Assembly (NCBI GenBank): GCA_964429655.1
Contig: CAYSCZ010000009.1
Span: forward strand, 1 to 64,000
Length of the DNA stretch: 64,000 bases
Reading direction: 5' to 3'
DNA from: CAYSCZ01 sp964429655
GTDB lineage: Bacteria; Bacteroidota; Bacteroidia; Cytophagales; Cyclobacteriaceae
Positions 8,373 to 18,161 of this stretch are shown here, piece by piece (the stretch's first letter is position 1; each line of letters starts with the position of its first letter). The position numbers and the translations under genes are program-made. The notes under the pieces were generated by a model. That model saw only the letters and a program-made list of their open reading frames with translations, was not told the origin of the DNA and did no database searches.

Positions 8373-8503
8373 AAATTTATTACTATTACGTATTAAATTC
8401 AGTCAATTTGGCATGGAATCTAGTTATTTTATCGCAGAATATGCCATTATTACATAACAAACTCCATGGATTGAAATTTGAGTACCAAGAAAATAAAAAG
8501 GCT

Positions 8504-11119
8504 ATGAATTTTGATAAATACACTATAAAATCACAAGAAGCCATTAATAAGGCCGCCCAAATTGCTTTGGGAGCAGGCCATCAGGCCGTGGAGACTGGGC
8601 ACTTACTAAAAGCAATATTAGAAGGAGAGGAAAACGTAATATCCTTCTTGCTTAAAAAATTGGCCATCAATAAATCACAAGTAGAAACAGAAGTAGAAGG
8701 CATCATCAATACATACCCTAAGGTCAGTGGGCAACAGCCTTATCTTAGTAATGATACTGCCGCAACATTGCAACGCGCTGAAAAATATTTAAAGGATTTT
8801 GGCGATGAATTCATTGCTATTGAGCATATTTTGCTAGGGCTCTTAAAAGGTAATGATAAGGTAGCCCAAACTTTAAAGGGACTTGGTTTTAATGAAAAAG
8901 AGCTAAAAACAGCGATCAAGGCACTGCGCGGAAGAAACAAGGTGACCGATCAAAACGCAGAATCAAAATACAAATCACTTGAGCGCTACTCTAAAAATTT
9001 AAATGAACTGGCTAAGCAAGGAAAAATCGATCCCGTAATCGGTAGGGATGAAGAAATAAGGAGGGTACTGCAAATACTATCCAGAAGGACAAAAAATAAC
9101 CCCTTGCTTATCGGCGAGCCCGGTGTGGGCAAAACAGCCATTGTGGAAGGGATGGCCCAACGGATGGTTGATGGTGATGTGCCCGGGAATCTAAAAAATA
9201 AAACCCTCATCGCATTGGACATGGGATTATTAGTTGCCGGCGCAAAATATAAAGGCGAGTTTGAAGAAAGGTTGAAGTCTGTTATAAAAGAAGTTAGTGA
9301 TTCTGAAGGAGAGATTATTTTATTCATTGATGAGATTCACACCCTGGTAGGGGCCGGATCAGGAGGGGAAAGCGCCATGGATGCAGCCAACCTGTTAAAA
9401 CCTGCTTTAGCAAGAGGTGAATTGCACGCTATAGGAGCTACGACACTTAAGGAATATCAAAAACATATAGAAAAAGACAAAGCACTGGAGCGTCGTTTCC
9501 AAACCGTGATTGTGGATGAGCCAAATGTGCAGGACTCGGTATCCATATTGAGGGGAATAAAAGATAAATATGAGGTCCATCACGGTGTGAGGATAAAAGA
9601 TGATGCGGTAATTGCTTCCGTTGAATTGTCTGATCGCTACATTTCGGATCGGTTTCTACCCGATAAAGCCATAGACTTAATGGATGAGGCTGCTTCCAAG
9701 CTTAGGATTGAAATCGATTCCCTGCCCGAGGAACTTGATGAGCTAAATAGAAAAATCATGCAACTGGAAATTGAGCGGGAAGCAATCCGGCGTGAAAAAA
9801 ATGTTGATAGGGAAAGGGAAATCTCACGGGAGATCTCTGAGCTATCAGATACCCGTAACAACCTCAAAGCAAAATGGCAAAGTGAAAAAATAATAATTGA
9901 TGATCTGCAACAAGAAAAAGAAAATATAGAAAATTTCAAACGAGAAGCTGAAATAGCAGAAAGAGAAGGTAATCTTGGGCGGGTGGCAGAATTAAGGTAT
10001 GGAAAGATTATTGAAAGTGAATCCAGGGTTGAGGACTATAAAAGGAAATTGGCAGAAATGCAGGGAGATAAATCCCTGATCAAAGAAGAGGTAGATTCTG
10101 AGGATATTGCGGAAGTAGTGGCCCGTTGGACAGGTATTCCAGTTGCAAAAATGCTGCAGAGCGAGCGTGAAAAGCTTCTCTACCTGGAGGATGAGCTCGG
10201 AAAACGTATTGCAGGCCAATATGAGGCCATACAAGCCATCGCTGATGCCGTGAGGAGAAGCAGGGCCGGGCTGCAGGACCCTAAGCGTCCGATTGGGTCA
10301 TTTATTTTTATGGGAACTACCGGTGTTGGTAAGACAGAACTGGCAAAAGCTTTGGCGGAATATCTATTTGACGACGAGAATAGTATGGTTCGGATTGATA
10401 TGTCGGAATACCAGGAAAGACATGCAGTGAGTAGGTTGATTGGAGCACCTCCTGGTTATGTTGGTTATGATGAAGGGGGTCAACTAACCGAGGCGGTAAG
10501 ACGAAGACCTTACGCTGTAATCCTACTCGATGAAATAGAAAAAGCACACCCTGACGCATTCAATATATTACTCCAGGTTTTAGATGACGGCCGTTTGACA
10601 GATAACAAAGGAAGAGTTGCTGATTTTAAAAATACAATTGTGATCATGACTACCAATATCGGATCTGGTATCATACAGGAAAATTTTGAACAAATGAATG
10701 AATATAACCAGGACGAAATACTGGAAAATACCAGGAACCAGGTGTTTGAAGTATTAAAGAAATCGGTACGACCTGAGTTTCTGAATAGGATAGATGAGAC
10801 TATTATGTTCAAACCACTATCTCAGCAAGATTTAGCCAAAATTGTCAGGATACAGTTTGGAATTATACAGAAACGACTCGCTGATTCAGGCATCAAGCTT
10901 GAGGCATCTTCCGAGGTCATTGATTTCCTAGGAGCAGCCGGTTATGATCCTCAATATGGGGCCAGGCCACTGAAAAGGATTTTACAGCGAGAGGTTCTCA
11001 ATAAGTTGTCGAAAGAAATCCTATCCGGAAGAATTCATAAAGATTCTATTATTGGAATGAACCTTACGGATGACCGGTCAGGAATTGAATTCATAAATTT
11101 GGATGAGATTAAAATTTAA
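8504..11119 (+). CDS. clpB: Chaperone ClpB (Hsp100 disaggregase)
   Basis: ClpB pulls polypeptides out of aggregates together with DnaK. The ATG at 8504 (MNFDKYTIKSQEA) is the family start; the frame is open 32 codons further but that part has no similarity. The order is an N-domain of two Clp repeats, first AAA+ with Walker A GEPGVGKTA and sensor region IDEIHTLVGAG, a long coiled-coil middle domain (LDELNRKIMQLEIEREAIRR) that separates ClpB from ClpC, and a second AAA+ with GTTGVGKTE and YVGYDEGG. The mature length of about 871 residues is normal. It is monocistronic, closed by a strong terminator. Confidence 0.97.
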   Translation: MNFDKYTIKSQEAINKAAQIALGAGHQAVETGHLLKAILEGEENVISFLLKKLAINKSQVETEVEGIINTYPKVSGQQPYLSNDTAATLQRAEKYLKDFGDEFIAIEHILLGLLKGNDKVAQTLKGLGFNEKELKTAIKALRGRNKVTDQNAESKYKSLERYSKNLNELAKQGKIDPVIGRDEEIRRVLQILSRRTKNNPLLIGEPGVGKTAIVEGMAQRMVDGDVPGNLKNKTLIALDMGLLVAGAKYKGEFEERLKSVIKEVSDSEGEIILFIDEIHTLVGAGSGGESAMDAANLLKPALARGELHAIGATTLKEYQKHIEKDKALERRFQTVIVDEPNVQDSVSILRGIKDKYEVHHGVRIKDDAVIASVELSDRYISDRFLPDKAIDLMDEAASKLRIEIDSLPEELDELNRKIMQLEIEREAIRREKNVDREREISREISELSDTRNNLKAKWQSEKIIIDDLQQEKENIENFKREAEIAEREGNLGRVAELRYGKIIESESRVEDYKRKLAEMQGDKSLIKEEVDSEDIAEVVARWTGIPVAKMLQSEREKLLYLEDELGKRIAGQYEAIQAIADAVRRSRAGLQDPKRPIGSFIFMGTTGVGKTELAKALAEYLFDDENSMVRIDMSEYQERHAVSRLIGAPPGYVGYDEGGQLTEAVRRRPYAVILLDEIEKAHPDAFNILLQVLDDGRLTDNKGRVADFKNTIVIMTTNIGSGIIQENFEQMNEYNQDEILENTRNQVFEVLKKSVRPEFLNRIDETIMFKPLSQQDLAKIVRIQFGIIQKRLADSGIKLEASSEVIDFLGAAGYDPQYGARPLKRILQREVLNKLSKEILSGRIHKDSIIGMNLTDDRSGIEFINLDEIKI

Positions 11120-11145
11120 AAGGAGCTTTTCAAGCTCCTTTTTTT
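11117..11145 (+). terminator. Rho-independent terminator of clpB
   Basis: A nine-base stem AAGGAGCTT / AAGCTCCTT with a TTC loop sits right behind the clpB stop and is followed by a run of T. An A run on the left arm makes it usable in the other direction as well, for the convergent PspC gene. Confidence 0.85.
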
Positions 11146-11332
11146 ATTTAGAGGGCATCACAATCCACAAGATAATGTAAACTAATGTACCAGGGAAAGC
11201 TGCACTAAAAATGGATACAACCAGATAGATTATTCTGAATAAGACGATGTCTATACCAAAATACTCTGCCAATCCAGCACATACGCCTGCTATCACACGA
11301 TGATCAGAACGATATAATTTATTTTCCGGCAT
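11144..11332 (-). CDS. PspC-domain small membrane protein
   Basis: A 62-residue protein that is essentially one PspC domain: KLYRSDHRVIAGVCAGLAEYFGID followed by a hydrophobic segment ending ILWIVMPSK. PspC domains sit in the inner membrane and in other phyla take part in envelope-stress sensing; here no PspA/PspB partner is nearby. It follows the next small membrane-protein gene with four bases between, so the two probably form a unit. Confidence 0.88.
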   Translation of the reverse strand: MPENKLYRSDHRVIAGVCAGLAEYFGIDIVLFRIIYLVVSIFSAAFPGTLVYIILWIVMPSK

Positions 11333-11336
11333 TCTG

Positions 11337-11579
11337 TTAATTACTGGGCTCTTTAAATTTATTTATTAATGCAGTACCAATCAAATAGTTCAAAAAATAA
11401 GAAGCCTTTTTCTGAATTTTTGATTGACTTTCCTGTTCGAACAACTCCTGCTTATCAGCGTTGATGGAGCTAACTGTCAATAAATGTTGATTAAAACCAA
11501 TTAAAAGTGCAACGATGATCCCAATAATTAAAAGGACCGTTTTCATTAAGTTGGTAAATCTGGTACTTGTATTCTTCAT
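11337..11579 (-). CDS. Small single-pass membrane protein, unknown function
   Basis: Not recognised. The 80-residue product has one clear membrane segment (TVLLIIGIIVALLIGF) and a charged, probably extracytoplasmic tail (DKQELFEQESQSKIQKKASYF). It is the upstream partner of the PspC gene, which begins four bases after its stop, so a joint role in the membrane is plausible but unproven. Confidence 0.6.
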   Translation of the reverse strand: MKNTSTRFTNLMKTVLLIIGIIVALLIGFNQHLLTVSSINADKQELFEQESQSKIQKKASYFLNYLIGTALINKFKEPSN

Positions 11580-11715
11580 GGCAATATTTTTTGAACAATT
11601 ACTATGCCAGTAGATATAATCTTCTGATAATCAGGTAGTTTAAAATTTCAATAAAATATAATTGATCGTTTTCGAACATTTCACAAGTGATAACTGATCG
11701 GTAATAAAAAAATAT

Positions 11716-13170
11716 CTAGAATTCATCAGCCACAAGCCTTGCGGATGACAGACTTAGAGGAATTCCACCACCCGGATGGACACTACCCCCACAAAAATAA
11801 AGGTTACGAATACGGCGTGTCGCATTTGGATGTCGAAGAAAGGCTGCCATTTTATTATTGGAGCTATTACCATACAAAGCACCATTCATGGAACTTGTTC
11901 TTTTGTGGATCTTTGCCGGATCAAGGATGTCTTCTGCTTCTATCAATTGGATGAGATCAACTTTCAGGATGCGGTTTAACTTTGATATAATATTAGCTTT
12001 TGCTGTTGAAATCAATGATTGCCAATCTTGTCCTTGGTCATTAGGCGCATTAATCATTACAAACCAATTTTCTTTTCCTTTGGGGGCGTCTCTATGATTT
12101 AGTTTGGAGGATATGTTTATGTATACCGTCGGGTCATTGGTGATCGTATTATTATTAAAAATTGCGTCAAATTCCTCTTTGTAATCCCTTGCGAAAAATA
12201 TATTGTGCAATTCTAATTCCGGGAAAGCTGTGTTAATCCCCCAATAAAAAATTAAAGCGGAACTCGACTTTGGCTGATTGGTCAACTTTTTAGGCGTAAA
12301 ACGTTTTGGAAGTAACTTCTTGTATACCAGGTTCATATCCATATTGGTTACCACTGAATCATAAAAAACTTTTAGCCCTGATAATTCCAACCCAATGACA
12401 GCTTTACCATCCAGTAAAATACTGGTAACCGGTCGATTAAAATAGAACTTCACTCCAAGGTCCCTGGCGAGATTGTAAAGTGATCTTGTAATTGAATACA
12501 TGCCATCATTTGGAAAGTAAGCCCCAAAGGCATATTCCAAATGCGGAATAATATTCATTGTAGCCGGTGTCCGGTAAGGATTAGAGCCATTATAGGTTGC
12601 ATACCGATTGAATAACTGCGTAACTTTAGGATCCTTTAATAAAGCTTTATTTGCACCATTCAAAGTATCAAAAAATCCCAACCCTGGTATTCTAAGATAG
12701 GCTTTGAAGGCGCTTTTATTTAGATATGTACTCCATTTATTCAAAGATGAATCGATAAATAATGTTGCCAGCGAATCGTATAGAAATGCGCTTTTATCTA
12801 ATAATTTTATTAAATCACTTTCTTTAACTGATGTTTTTTGAAGTAATTCAGCCACGAACCGGTCTCTTTCGGAATAAGCATTTATGATTGTGCCATCCTC
12901 GTAAAAATATTTGCAGATAATTGATAACCGTTCATAATTGAAGTAGTCTCTTGGATTCTTACCAGAAAGCCTAAATAACTCATCGACTTTTTGGGGCATT
13001 GTAAATAAAGAAGGACCGGCATCAAACCGGTAACCATCCCGTTTGATTTCAGAAAGCTTTCCACCAGGATATGGATTAGATTCATATACCTCTAGGTTAT
13101 GCCCTTTATTGGCAAGGCGTATGGCTGCTGCTATACCACCGATACCGGCACCAATAACCCCTATCTTCAT
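11716..13170 (-). CDS. CrtD-like carotenoid desaturase (CrtI/phytoene desaturase family)
   Basis: A 484-residue FAD-dependent desaturase. The N-terminus has the dinucleotide motif GAGIGGIAAAIRLANKG followed by PGGKLSE and FDAGPSLFTMP, typical of CrtI-family enzymes. The C-terminus has YFCGGSVHPGGGIPLSL, the second FAD contact. The overall sequence is most like the Bacteroidota group annotated as 1-hydroxycarotenoid 3,4-desaturase (CrtD), which adds conjugated double bonds during synthesis of flexirubin-free carotenoids such as saproxanthin or myxol; ordinary phytoene desaturase is the alternative. No crtB, crtY or crtZ is present in the window, so it is separated from the rest of its pathway. 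Confidence 0.82.
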   Translation of the reverse strand: MKIGVIGAGIGGIAAAIRLANKGHNLEVYESNPYPGGKLSEIKRDGYRFDAGPSLFTMPQKVDELFRLSGKNPRDYFNYERLSIICKYFYEDGTIINAYSERDRFVAELLQKTSVKESDLIKLLDKSAFLYDSLATLFIDSSLNKWSTYLNKSAFKAYLRIPGLGFFDTLNGANKALLKDPKVTQLFNRYATYNGSNPYRTPATMNIIPHLEYAFGAYFPNDGMYSITRSLYNLARDLGVKFYFNRPVTSILLDGKAVIGLELSGLKVFYDSVVTNMDMNLVYKKLLPKRFTPKKLTNQPKSSSALIFYWGINTAFPELELHNIFFARDYKEEFDAIFNNNTITNDPTVYINISSKLNHRDAPKGKENWFVMINAPNDQGQDWQSLISTAKANIISKLNRILKVDLIQLIEAEDILDPAKIHKRTSSMNGALYGNSSNNKMAAFLRHPNATRRIRNLYFCGGSVHPGGGIPLSLSSARLVADEF

Positions 13171-13274
13171 AATATATTAATATTGTAAAAATCCGATAAA
13201 TATTTAGATTATTTTTGATCTAATCGATATTTCTATTTTCACTAATTTTAAAAAACAAATATCTTAACTTAATT

Positions 13275-13715
13275 ATGGTTAGTTCGCATGTACAACTCCT
13301 TTATCAAGAATACATTAAGACCAGAAATGTATCGCTTACACACGAGCAATTTCTTTATTTCGTAAATCTCTATCCGGCATTAATTGTTTGTATGTCTGAT
13401 GGTAAATTAGATGATAATGAGTGGGAGAGTGTACTTAGTCTTGTTAACACCTTAGCAGATGAATTTTCCATGGGTGATAATAAAGAAGAGTTAAGGAGAA
13501 TATTCAGAACAGAATTCAGGTACCTGCTAGATAATGTTGACAAATGGCGCAAGAAATTCCTCAATGCTTTAAAAGATCAGTTATCCAAAAATGGTATTGA
13601 TAAAGAGTTTGTGTTGGAGTCAATGTACCTGTTTGCTAACTCAGCCGACGGCATATCTGAAATAGAACAAAATACCATAAACGAACTGTCTAAGCGTCTT
13701 GTGCTTGACCATTAA
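13275..13715 (+). CDS. TerB-like protein
   Basis: A 146-residue helical protein with the two acidic signatures of the TerB-like fold: MSDGKLDDNEWESVLSLV and ANSADGISEIEQNTINELSKRL. TerB members bind metal ions and are linked to tellurite resistance and membrane stress, but single-domain copies in Bacteroidota mostly have no assigned role. The gene is divergent from the desaturase and its last 26 bases overlap the end of the kynurenine monooxygenase gene on the opposite strand. Confidence 0.72.
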   Translation: MVSSHVQLLYQEYIKTRNVSLTHEQFLYFVNLYPALIVCMSDGKLDDNEWESVLSLVNTLADEFSMGDNKEELRRIFRTEFRYLLDNVDKWRKKFLNALKDQLSKNGIDKEFVLESMYLFANSADGISEIEQNTINELSKRLVLDH

Positions 13716-15030
13716 GTCTGGATATTATTTCATCCTTATCTAGTGATTCTACGGATTTATCCATTCCCCCTTCGTGCAATACGGAATTCATGATAGCCTC
13801 CTGTTTCTTACCAACAGCTAATGCCTTGGAATAAGGTATGTCTGAAAAAGTAACCATTGAATAAAGAGGCAGCCATTGATCTGGCTTATGTTTATGCAGC
13901 GCAGCCTCCACTTTTTTCTGCCATATAAATTTATCGTCCATTACTTTACTACTCATTTCGTGGAAATTTTGAAGCGCCAATTCACTGATTGCATCTGCAT
14001 CCGGTTTTCTTGATTTTTGAAAGCAGTCCAAGGTGTCATCCCAGTTGAAATTATGTGCTTTCAAAACATCAGTAAACACGCTGCAATCTTCAAACCCTGC
14101 ATTCATGCCCTGGCCATAAAAAGGAACTATCGCATGGGCTGCATCCCCAATTAATACCGATTTATTATAAACCCATGGGTAACACCTCACAGTAACCAAT
14201 GCAGAGGTAGGATTTTGGAAAAAGTCTTTTGTCAAGGTAGGCAGGAAATCTAAAGAATCCGGAAAATGCTCTTTGAAAAACCTTGTGACATCATGTCCAT
14301 CTTCTAGTATACTGAAAGCGTTCTCACCTTCAAAAGGTAGAAATAGCGTACAAGTGAAACTTTTATCTTTATTTGGTAAGGCAATCATCATAAAATTGCC
14401 TCTTGGCCAAATATGCAAAGCTCCAGGCTCCATTTGATACTCCCCTTTATTGGACGCAGGAATAGTAAGCTCTTTGTAGCCATGACCTAGAAAATATTGG
14501 GAATAATTAAACCTAGGGAGATTAAAATATTTTTTCCGAACTACTGAAAATGCGCCATCTGCTCCAATTATTTGCTTTGCCTTCAGTTTTTTATCTTTCA
14601 GGATGATCTCACCGGTTTGGAGGTTCACATCATGACATTTTTCATCAAAAAACAATTGAACCCCCAAACTTTCGGCTTTATCAAGCAGTAATTCATTCAA
14701 CTTTTTCCTGGAGACTGAATTTATGAATTGACCTTTTACACCATAGGGCTGAAATGAAAGTTGACTGGATTTATCATGCATCATGCGCCCATGCATGGGC
14801 GTACATAATTTTTCAACCTCATCCTTTATCCCAACTTTGTTCAATGATTTTATACCACGATAACTTAAGGCTAAATTTATGCTCCTGCCCCCGGAAATTT
14901 TAAGTTTTCGTGGATCCGGCCTTTTTTCAACTACATATGTTTTAAATCCTTCCCTAGCCATAAATATAGACAGTAATGCCCCTACCAAACCACCACCTAT
15001 AATTATGATTTCATCCTTTGTTGTGCTCAT
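13690..15030 (-). CDS. kmo: Kynurenine 3-monooxygenase
   Basis: This FAD enzyme hydroxylates L-kynurenine to 3-hydroxykynurenine using NADPH and O2. The 446-residue length is normal. It has the N-terminal FAD motif IIIGGGLVGALLSIFMA, the KMO-specific SGGRSINLALSYRG, and the second FAD motif SVLIGDAAHAIVPFYGQGMNAGFED. It overlaps the upstream kynureninase gene by 20 bases, so the two are co-translated. Together with the dioxygenase gene upstream this gives three consecutive steps from kynurenine toward quinolinate and NAD. Confidence 0.95.
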   Translation of the reverse strand: MSTTKDEIIIIGGGLVGALLSIFMAREGFKTYVVEKRPDPRKLKISGGRSINLALSYRGIKSLNKVGIKDEVEKLCTPMHGRMMHDKSSQLSFQPYGVKGQFINSVSRKKLNELLLDKAESLGVQLFFDEKCHDVNLQTGEIILKDKKLKAKQIIGADGAFSVVRKKYFNLPRFNYSQYFLGHGYKELTIPASNKGEYQMEPGALHIWPRGNFMMIALPNKDKSFTCTLFLPFEGENAFSILEDGHDVTRFFKEHFPDSLDFLPTLTKDFFQNPTSALVTVRCYPWVYNKSVLIGDAAHAIVPFYGQGMNAGFEDCSVFTDVLKAHNFNWDDTLDCFQKSRKPDADAISELALQNFHEMSSKVMDDKFIWQKKVEAALHKHKPDQWLPLYSMVTFSDIPYSKALAVGKKQEAIMNSVLHEGGMDKSVESLDKDEIISRLNGQAQDA

Positions 15031-16297
15031 TTATTAACTCCTCAAAATATTTACAAAATTTAAAAATGTCAGTGTATGTGTTGTAAAAAGGAGCCGGAGC
15101 AACACGGATTACATCAGGTTCTCGCCAGTCTAGCACTACACCCCGCTTAATTAATCCTTCGAAAACCCACCTTCCTTTTTCGGGTATAAGAATTGATAAT
15201 TGTGCCCCTCTTCTTTTTACATCCCTTGGTGTTAGAATTTCAAACTGTTTATTTGAATTTATATCATCCAGGCAATATTCCAGAAACCTGGTCAGTGTTA
15301 TGCTCTTTTGCCTTAATGCTTCAAAGCCAACCCTCTGAAAAAGTTCAAGCGATGCCAGGTGCGCTGCCATGGAAAGGATAGATGGGTTACTTAGCTGCCA
15401 ACCATCAGCCGCTGGGACAGGCTTGAACCCCTTCTCCATTTTAAAACGTTCGTGCTCATCATTGCCCCACCATCCTCCAAATCTTATCATATCTGTTTTT
15501 TTAGCATGCTTTTCATTGATGTATACCCCAGAGACAGATCCCGGGCCAGCATTTAAATATTTATAACTACACCAGGTTGCAAAATCTACATTCCAATTAT
15601 GTAGGGATAGTGGAACATTACCTATGGCATGTGCTAAATCAAAACCCGCAATAACCCCGTTTTCATGAGCCGCCCTGGTTATTGACTCAATATCAAAATA
15701 CTGACCGCTGTAATATTGAACGCCGCTAAATAAAATCAGTGCCAGGTCTGTTGCATGTTGATTGATAGCTCCTATTATATCTTCATTTCTTAGCGTGTGC
15801 TCACCAGCCCTCGGAAATAATTCGATTATTGAATCATCAGGATCGTACCCATGGAATTTCAACTGGGTTTCTACGGTATACTGGTCAGATGGAAAGGCAT
15901 GTCCTTCCATCATAATCTTATATTTGTTGTTCTCAGGCCTGTAGAATGAAACCATCAATAAATGTAAATTAACAGTCAGGTTATTCATTACCACAATCTC
16001 AGAATCCTTGGCTCCCAGCAAATCCCCGAGTGGCTTTCTAAAGAATTTATGATAGTTAGTCCATGGTTTTTCTCCTGAGAAATGTCCTTCAACCCCTGAA
16101 TCCCGCCAAACTTTCAATTCTGATTCGATATAGCCCTGGACATTCTTTGGCTGCAATCCAAGTGAATTACCACAAAAATAGATTGTTTCCTCCGCTCCAT
16201 TTTTGGGAATGAAAAACATATTTCTGTAATCTTTTAGTGGATCTTCACGATCCTGCTTCAAAGCATATTCCAGTGAGCATTCCATATTTAAGTTCAA
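15011..16297 (-). CDS. kynU: Kynureninase
   Basis: A PLP-dependent hydrolase that cleaves 3-hydroxykynurenine to 3-hydroxyanthranilate and alanine. The 428-residue protein shows the early motif FCGNSLGLQPK, DLAHAIGN for the PLP aspartate region, and WCSYKYLNAGPGS with the Schiff-base lysine. It begins three bases after the stop of the dioxygenase gene and overlaps the monooxygenase gene, as a clear operon HAAO-kynU-kmo. Confidence 0.96.
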   Translation of the reverse strand: MNLNMECSLEYALKQDREDPLKDYRNMFFIPKNGAEETIYFCGNSLGLQPKNVQGYIESELKVWRDSGVEGHFSGEKPWTNYHKFFRKPLGDLLGAKDSEIVVMNNLTVNLHLLMVSFYRPENNKYKIMMEGHAFPSDQYTVETQLKFHGYDPDDSIIELFPRAGEHTLRNEDIIGAINQHATDLALILFSGVQYYSGQYFDIESITRAAHENGVIAGFDLAHAIGNVPLSLHNWNVDFATWCSYKYLNAGPGSVSGVYINEKHAKKTDMIRFGGWWGNDEHERFKMEKGFKPVPAADGWQLSNPSILSMAAHLASLELFQRVGFEALRQKSITLTRFLEYCLDDINSNKQFEILTPRDVKRRGAQLSILIPEKGRWVFEGLIKRGVVLDWREPDVIRVAPAPFYNTYTDIFKFCKYFEELINEHNKG

Positions 16298-16300
16298 ATA

Positions 16301-16822
16301 TCACTTTTTGGGTATTTCCATTACAGTAGAGCACTTATCACAAGTCCTTAGGGCCAGTGAATTATTAAACCTTTCCATAATTGGCGGAAGTTGTTTTACA
16401 ATATCGCTAATGTGTTCATAATATTCATGCAATCGGTTCCCACAGTTTTCACAAAACCATATAAATCCATCCTTTTGGCTCGTATCCCTGTATCGCTCCA
16501 TTACCAAACCTATAGAGCCGGCAGTTCTTTGGGGAGAGTGCGGAACCTTTGGTGGTAATAAGAAAATCTCCCCTTCTTTAATGGGTATATCAACCATTTT
16601 ACCATCTTCCACGATTTTTAAAACGATATTTCCCTTAAGCTGATAAAAAAACTCCTCCGTCTCATTGTAGTGATAATCTTTCCTTGAATTTGGCCCTCCC
16701 ACAACCATAACAATAAAGTCTTTATTATTTTTATAAACTTGTTGGTTCCCAACAGGTGGTTTTAATAAGTCTCTATGTTCATCGATCCAATTTTTAAAGT
16801 CAAATGGTCTTTGAATGGGCAT
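16301..16822 (-). CDS. 3-hydroxyanthranilate 3,4-dioxygenase
   Basis: A cupin dioxygenase opening the ring of 3-hydroxyanthranilate to 2-amino-3-carboxymuconate semialdehyde, the immediate precursor of quinolinate. Iron ligands are visible in KDYHYNETEEFFYQ (His and Glu) and PPKVPHSPQR (His). The C-terminus keeps two CxxC pairs, CENCGN and CDKCST, the rubredoxin-like iron site present in bacterial enzymes of about 175 residues. It is the first gene of the kynurenine operon; tryptophan dioxygenase and formamidase are not in the window. Confidence 0.95.
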   Translation of the reverse strand: MPIQRPFDFKNWIDEHRDLLKPPVGNQQVYKNNKDFIVMVVGGPNSRKDYHYNETEEFFYQLKGNIVLKIVEDGKMVDIPIKEGEIFLLPPKVPHSPQRTAGSIGLVMERYRDTSQKDGFIWFCENCGNRLHEYYEHISDIVKQLPPIMERFNNSLALRTCDKCSTVMEIPKK

Positions 16823-16921
16823 CTCTATGTTTTTCCTGTATTTTGAATGATTAATTTATGAAGTAACAGTGATAATAATGGTTAAGTTATGGATAATTTC
16901 TTCACATAAACCAAAAAACCC

Positions 16922-17703
16922 ATGGTTATAGATCTTTGTAATAGGCATGCACTGGTGTGTGGAAGCACGCAAGGTATAGGAAGAGCAATAGCATTTGAAT
17001 TGGCCTCTTCCAATGCTAAGGTGACGCTCTTTGCCAGAAATAAAGAGTTACTGGAAAACACTTTGAATGAAATTAATCAAGTCTCTGACGGCAATGATTA
17101 TCTGGTAGCTGATTTTGAAAAACCTGAGGAAGTAAAAAGCGTGATTGAGCATCAATTAAGGAAGAAATCATATGATATTTAATAAACAACACGGGAGGCC
17201 CATCTGCCGGCGCAATAATAGAGGCAACTACCGATGACTTTCAAAAGGGATTAAATGCGCATTTGATGTGTAATCATATCATTGTCCGGCATCTAATACC
17301 TCATATGAAGGAGGCGGGTTATGGAAGAATAATTAACGTAGTCTCTACTTCGGTTAAAATCCCGATTCCAGGATTAGGTGTATCAAATACTGTTCGAGGA
17401 GCAATAGCAAACTGGGCGAAAACGCTTTCATTAGAACTAGCACAATATGGTATAACGGTAAATAATATTTTACCAGGCTTGACAAATACCAAACGCCTTG
17501 AAACATTATTCCAAAGAATGGCTGAAGACTCCGGCGAAACCACCAGCCGGCTTAAGGAAAAGATGAAAGAAAGTGTTCCTGCGAAAAGGTTTGGAGAGCC
17601 CTCTGAAATTGCTTGTTTAGCAGCTTTCCTTGCCTCCCCATATGCCAATTATATTAATGGCACAAATATACCTGTAGATGGAGGTAGAACCGGGAGTTTG
17701 TAA
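16922..17703 (+). pseudogene. Frameshifted SDR oxidoreductase next to the kynurenine operon
   Basis: Two frames together make one short-chain dehydrogenase of about 260 residues. The first (16922-17182) has the cofactor loop CGSTQGIGRAIA and ends at a TAA. The second carries NNTGGPSAG, the catalytic-helix region, and the C-terminal INGTNIPVDGGRTGSL. The frames join if one T is restored in the short T run at about 17178-17180, so this is a one-base deletion: a recent inactivation or a homopolymer sequencing error. The second part opens upstream of its first ATG at 17263. Divergent from the dioxygenase gene with a 99-base shared upstream region; SDR genes often accompany this pathway, but a substrate cannot be named. 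Confidence 0.85.
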
Positions 17704-17727
17704 ATGATGCATTAAAGACACGAATAA

Positions 17728-18072
17728 TTAATTTATTGAAGATGCTAAGGATTCCTCTTCTTTTAAACCTGTACCGTTACCACTTATTGCTTTCTGATCG
17801 TCTTCTTTTTTTATTCGGGGTATCAGGGTTTCAGCTTTCCAATACTGAATGATTTCATGAGCATACAGATTATACGTTACTGAGAAGTCTTTTTTGATAA
17901 GCACTACTTTATCTAACTCATTAGCTTTATAGTAATGATACAGCGCTCCATAAATAGTATCATGATCATTTGTAACCACATAGCCATGTTTAAAATGGGC
18001 TATGTGTTGAGATTTTACGATAAATGGAGCAATTAATATAGCAACACATAATACGATTTTAGGTGTTTTCAT
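17728..18072 (-). CDS. Secreted protein, paralog of the neighbouring gene
   Basis: Function unknown. A 114-residue product with a signal peptide (KIVLCVAILIAPFIVKSQ). The mature start, FKHGYVVTNDHDTIYGALYHYYKANELDKVVL, parallels that of the next gene upstream (FQQGFIVTFDKDTIKGELYHDYYGKELCKAVL). This pattern, a short strand followed by D-T-I/L-x-G, recurs in many small exported Bacteroidota proteins. The charged C-terminal tail differs between the two copies. Confidence 0.65.
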   Translation of the reverse strand: MKTPKIVLCVAILIAPFIVKSQHIAHFKHGYVVTNDHDTIYGALYHYYKANELDKVVLIKKDFSVTYNLYAHEIIQYWKAETLIPRIKKEDDQKAISGNGTGLKEEESLASSIN

Positions 18073-18161
18073 TTTAGGTGAATTAAAATTTATACCTTAA
18101 AACTATCTATGTAATGCCAATAAGGTGATTAGGAAAAATCATAATTTTTCTAAGCAAAAAA

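Noticed and set aside
13275..13715. Tellurite-resistance operon
   Set aside because: Only one TerB-like gene is present; no TerC, TerD or TerZ is nearby.
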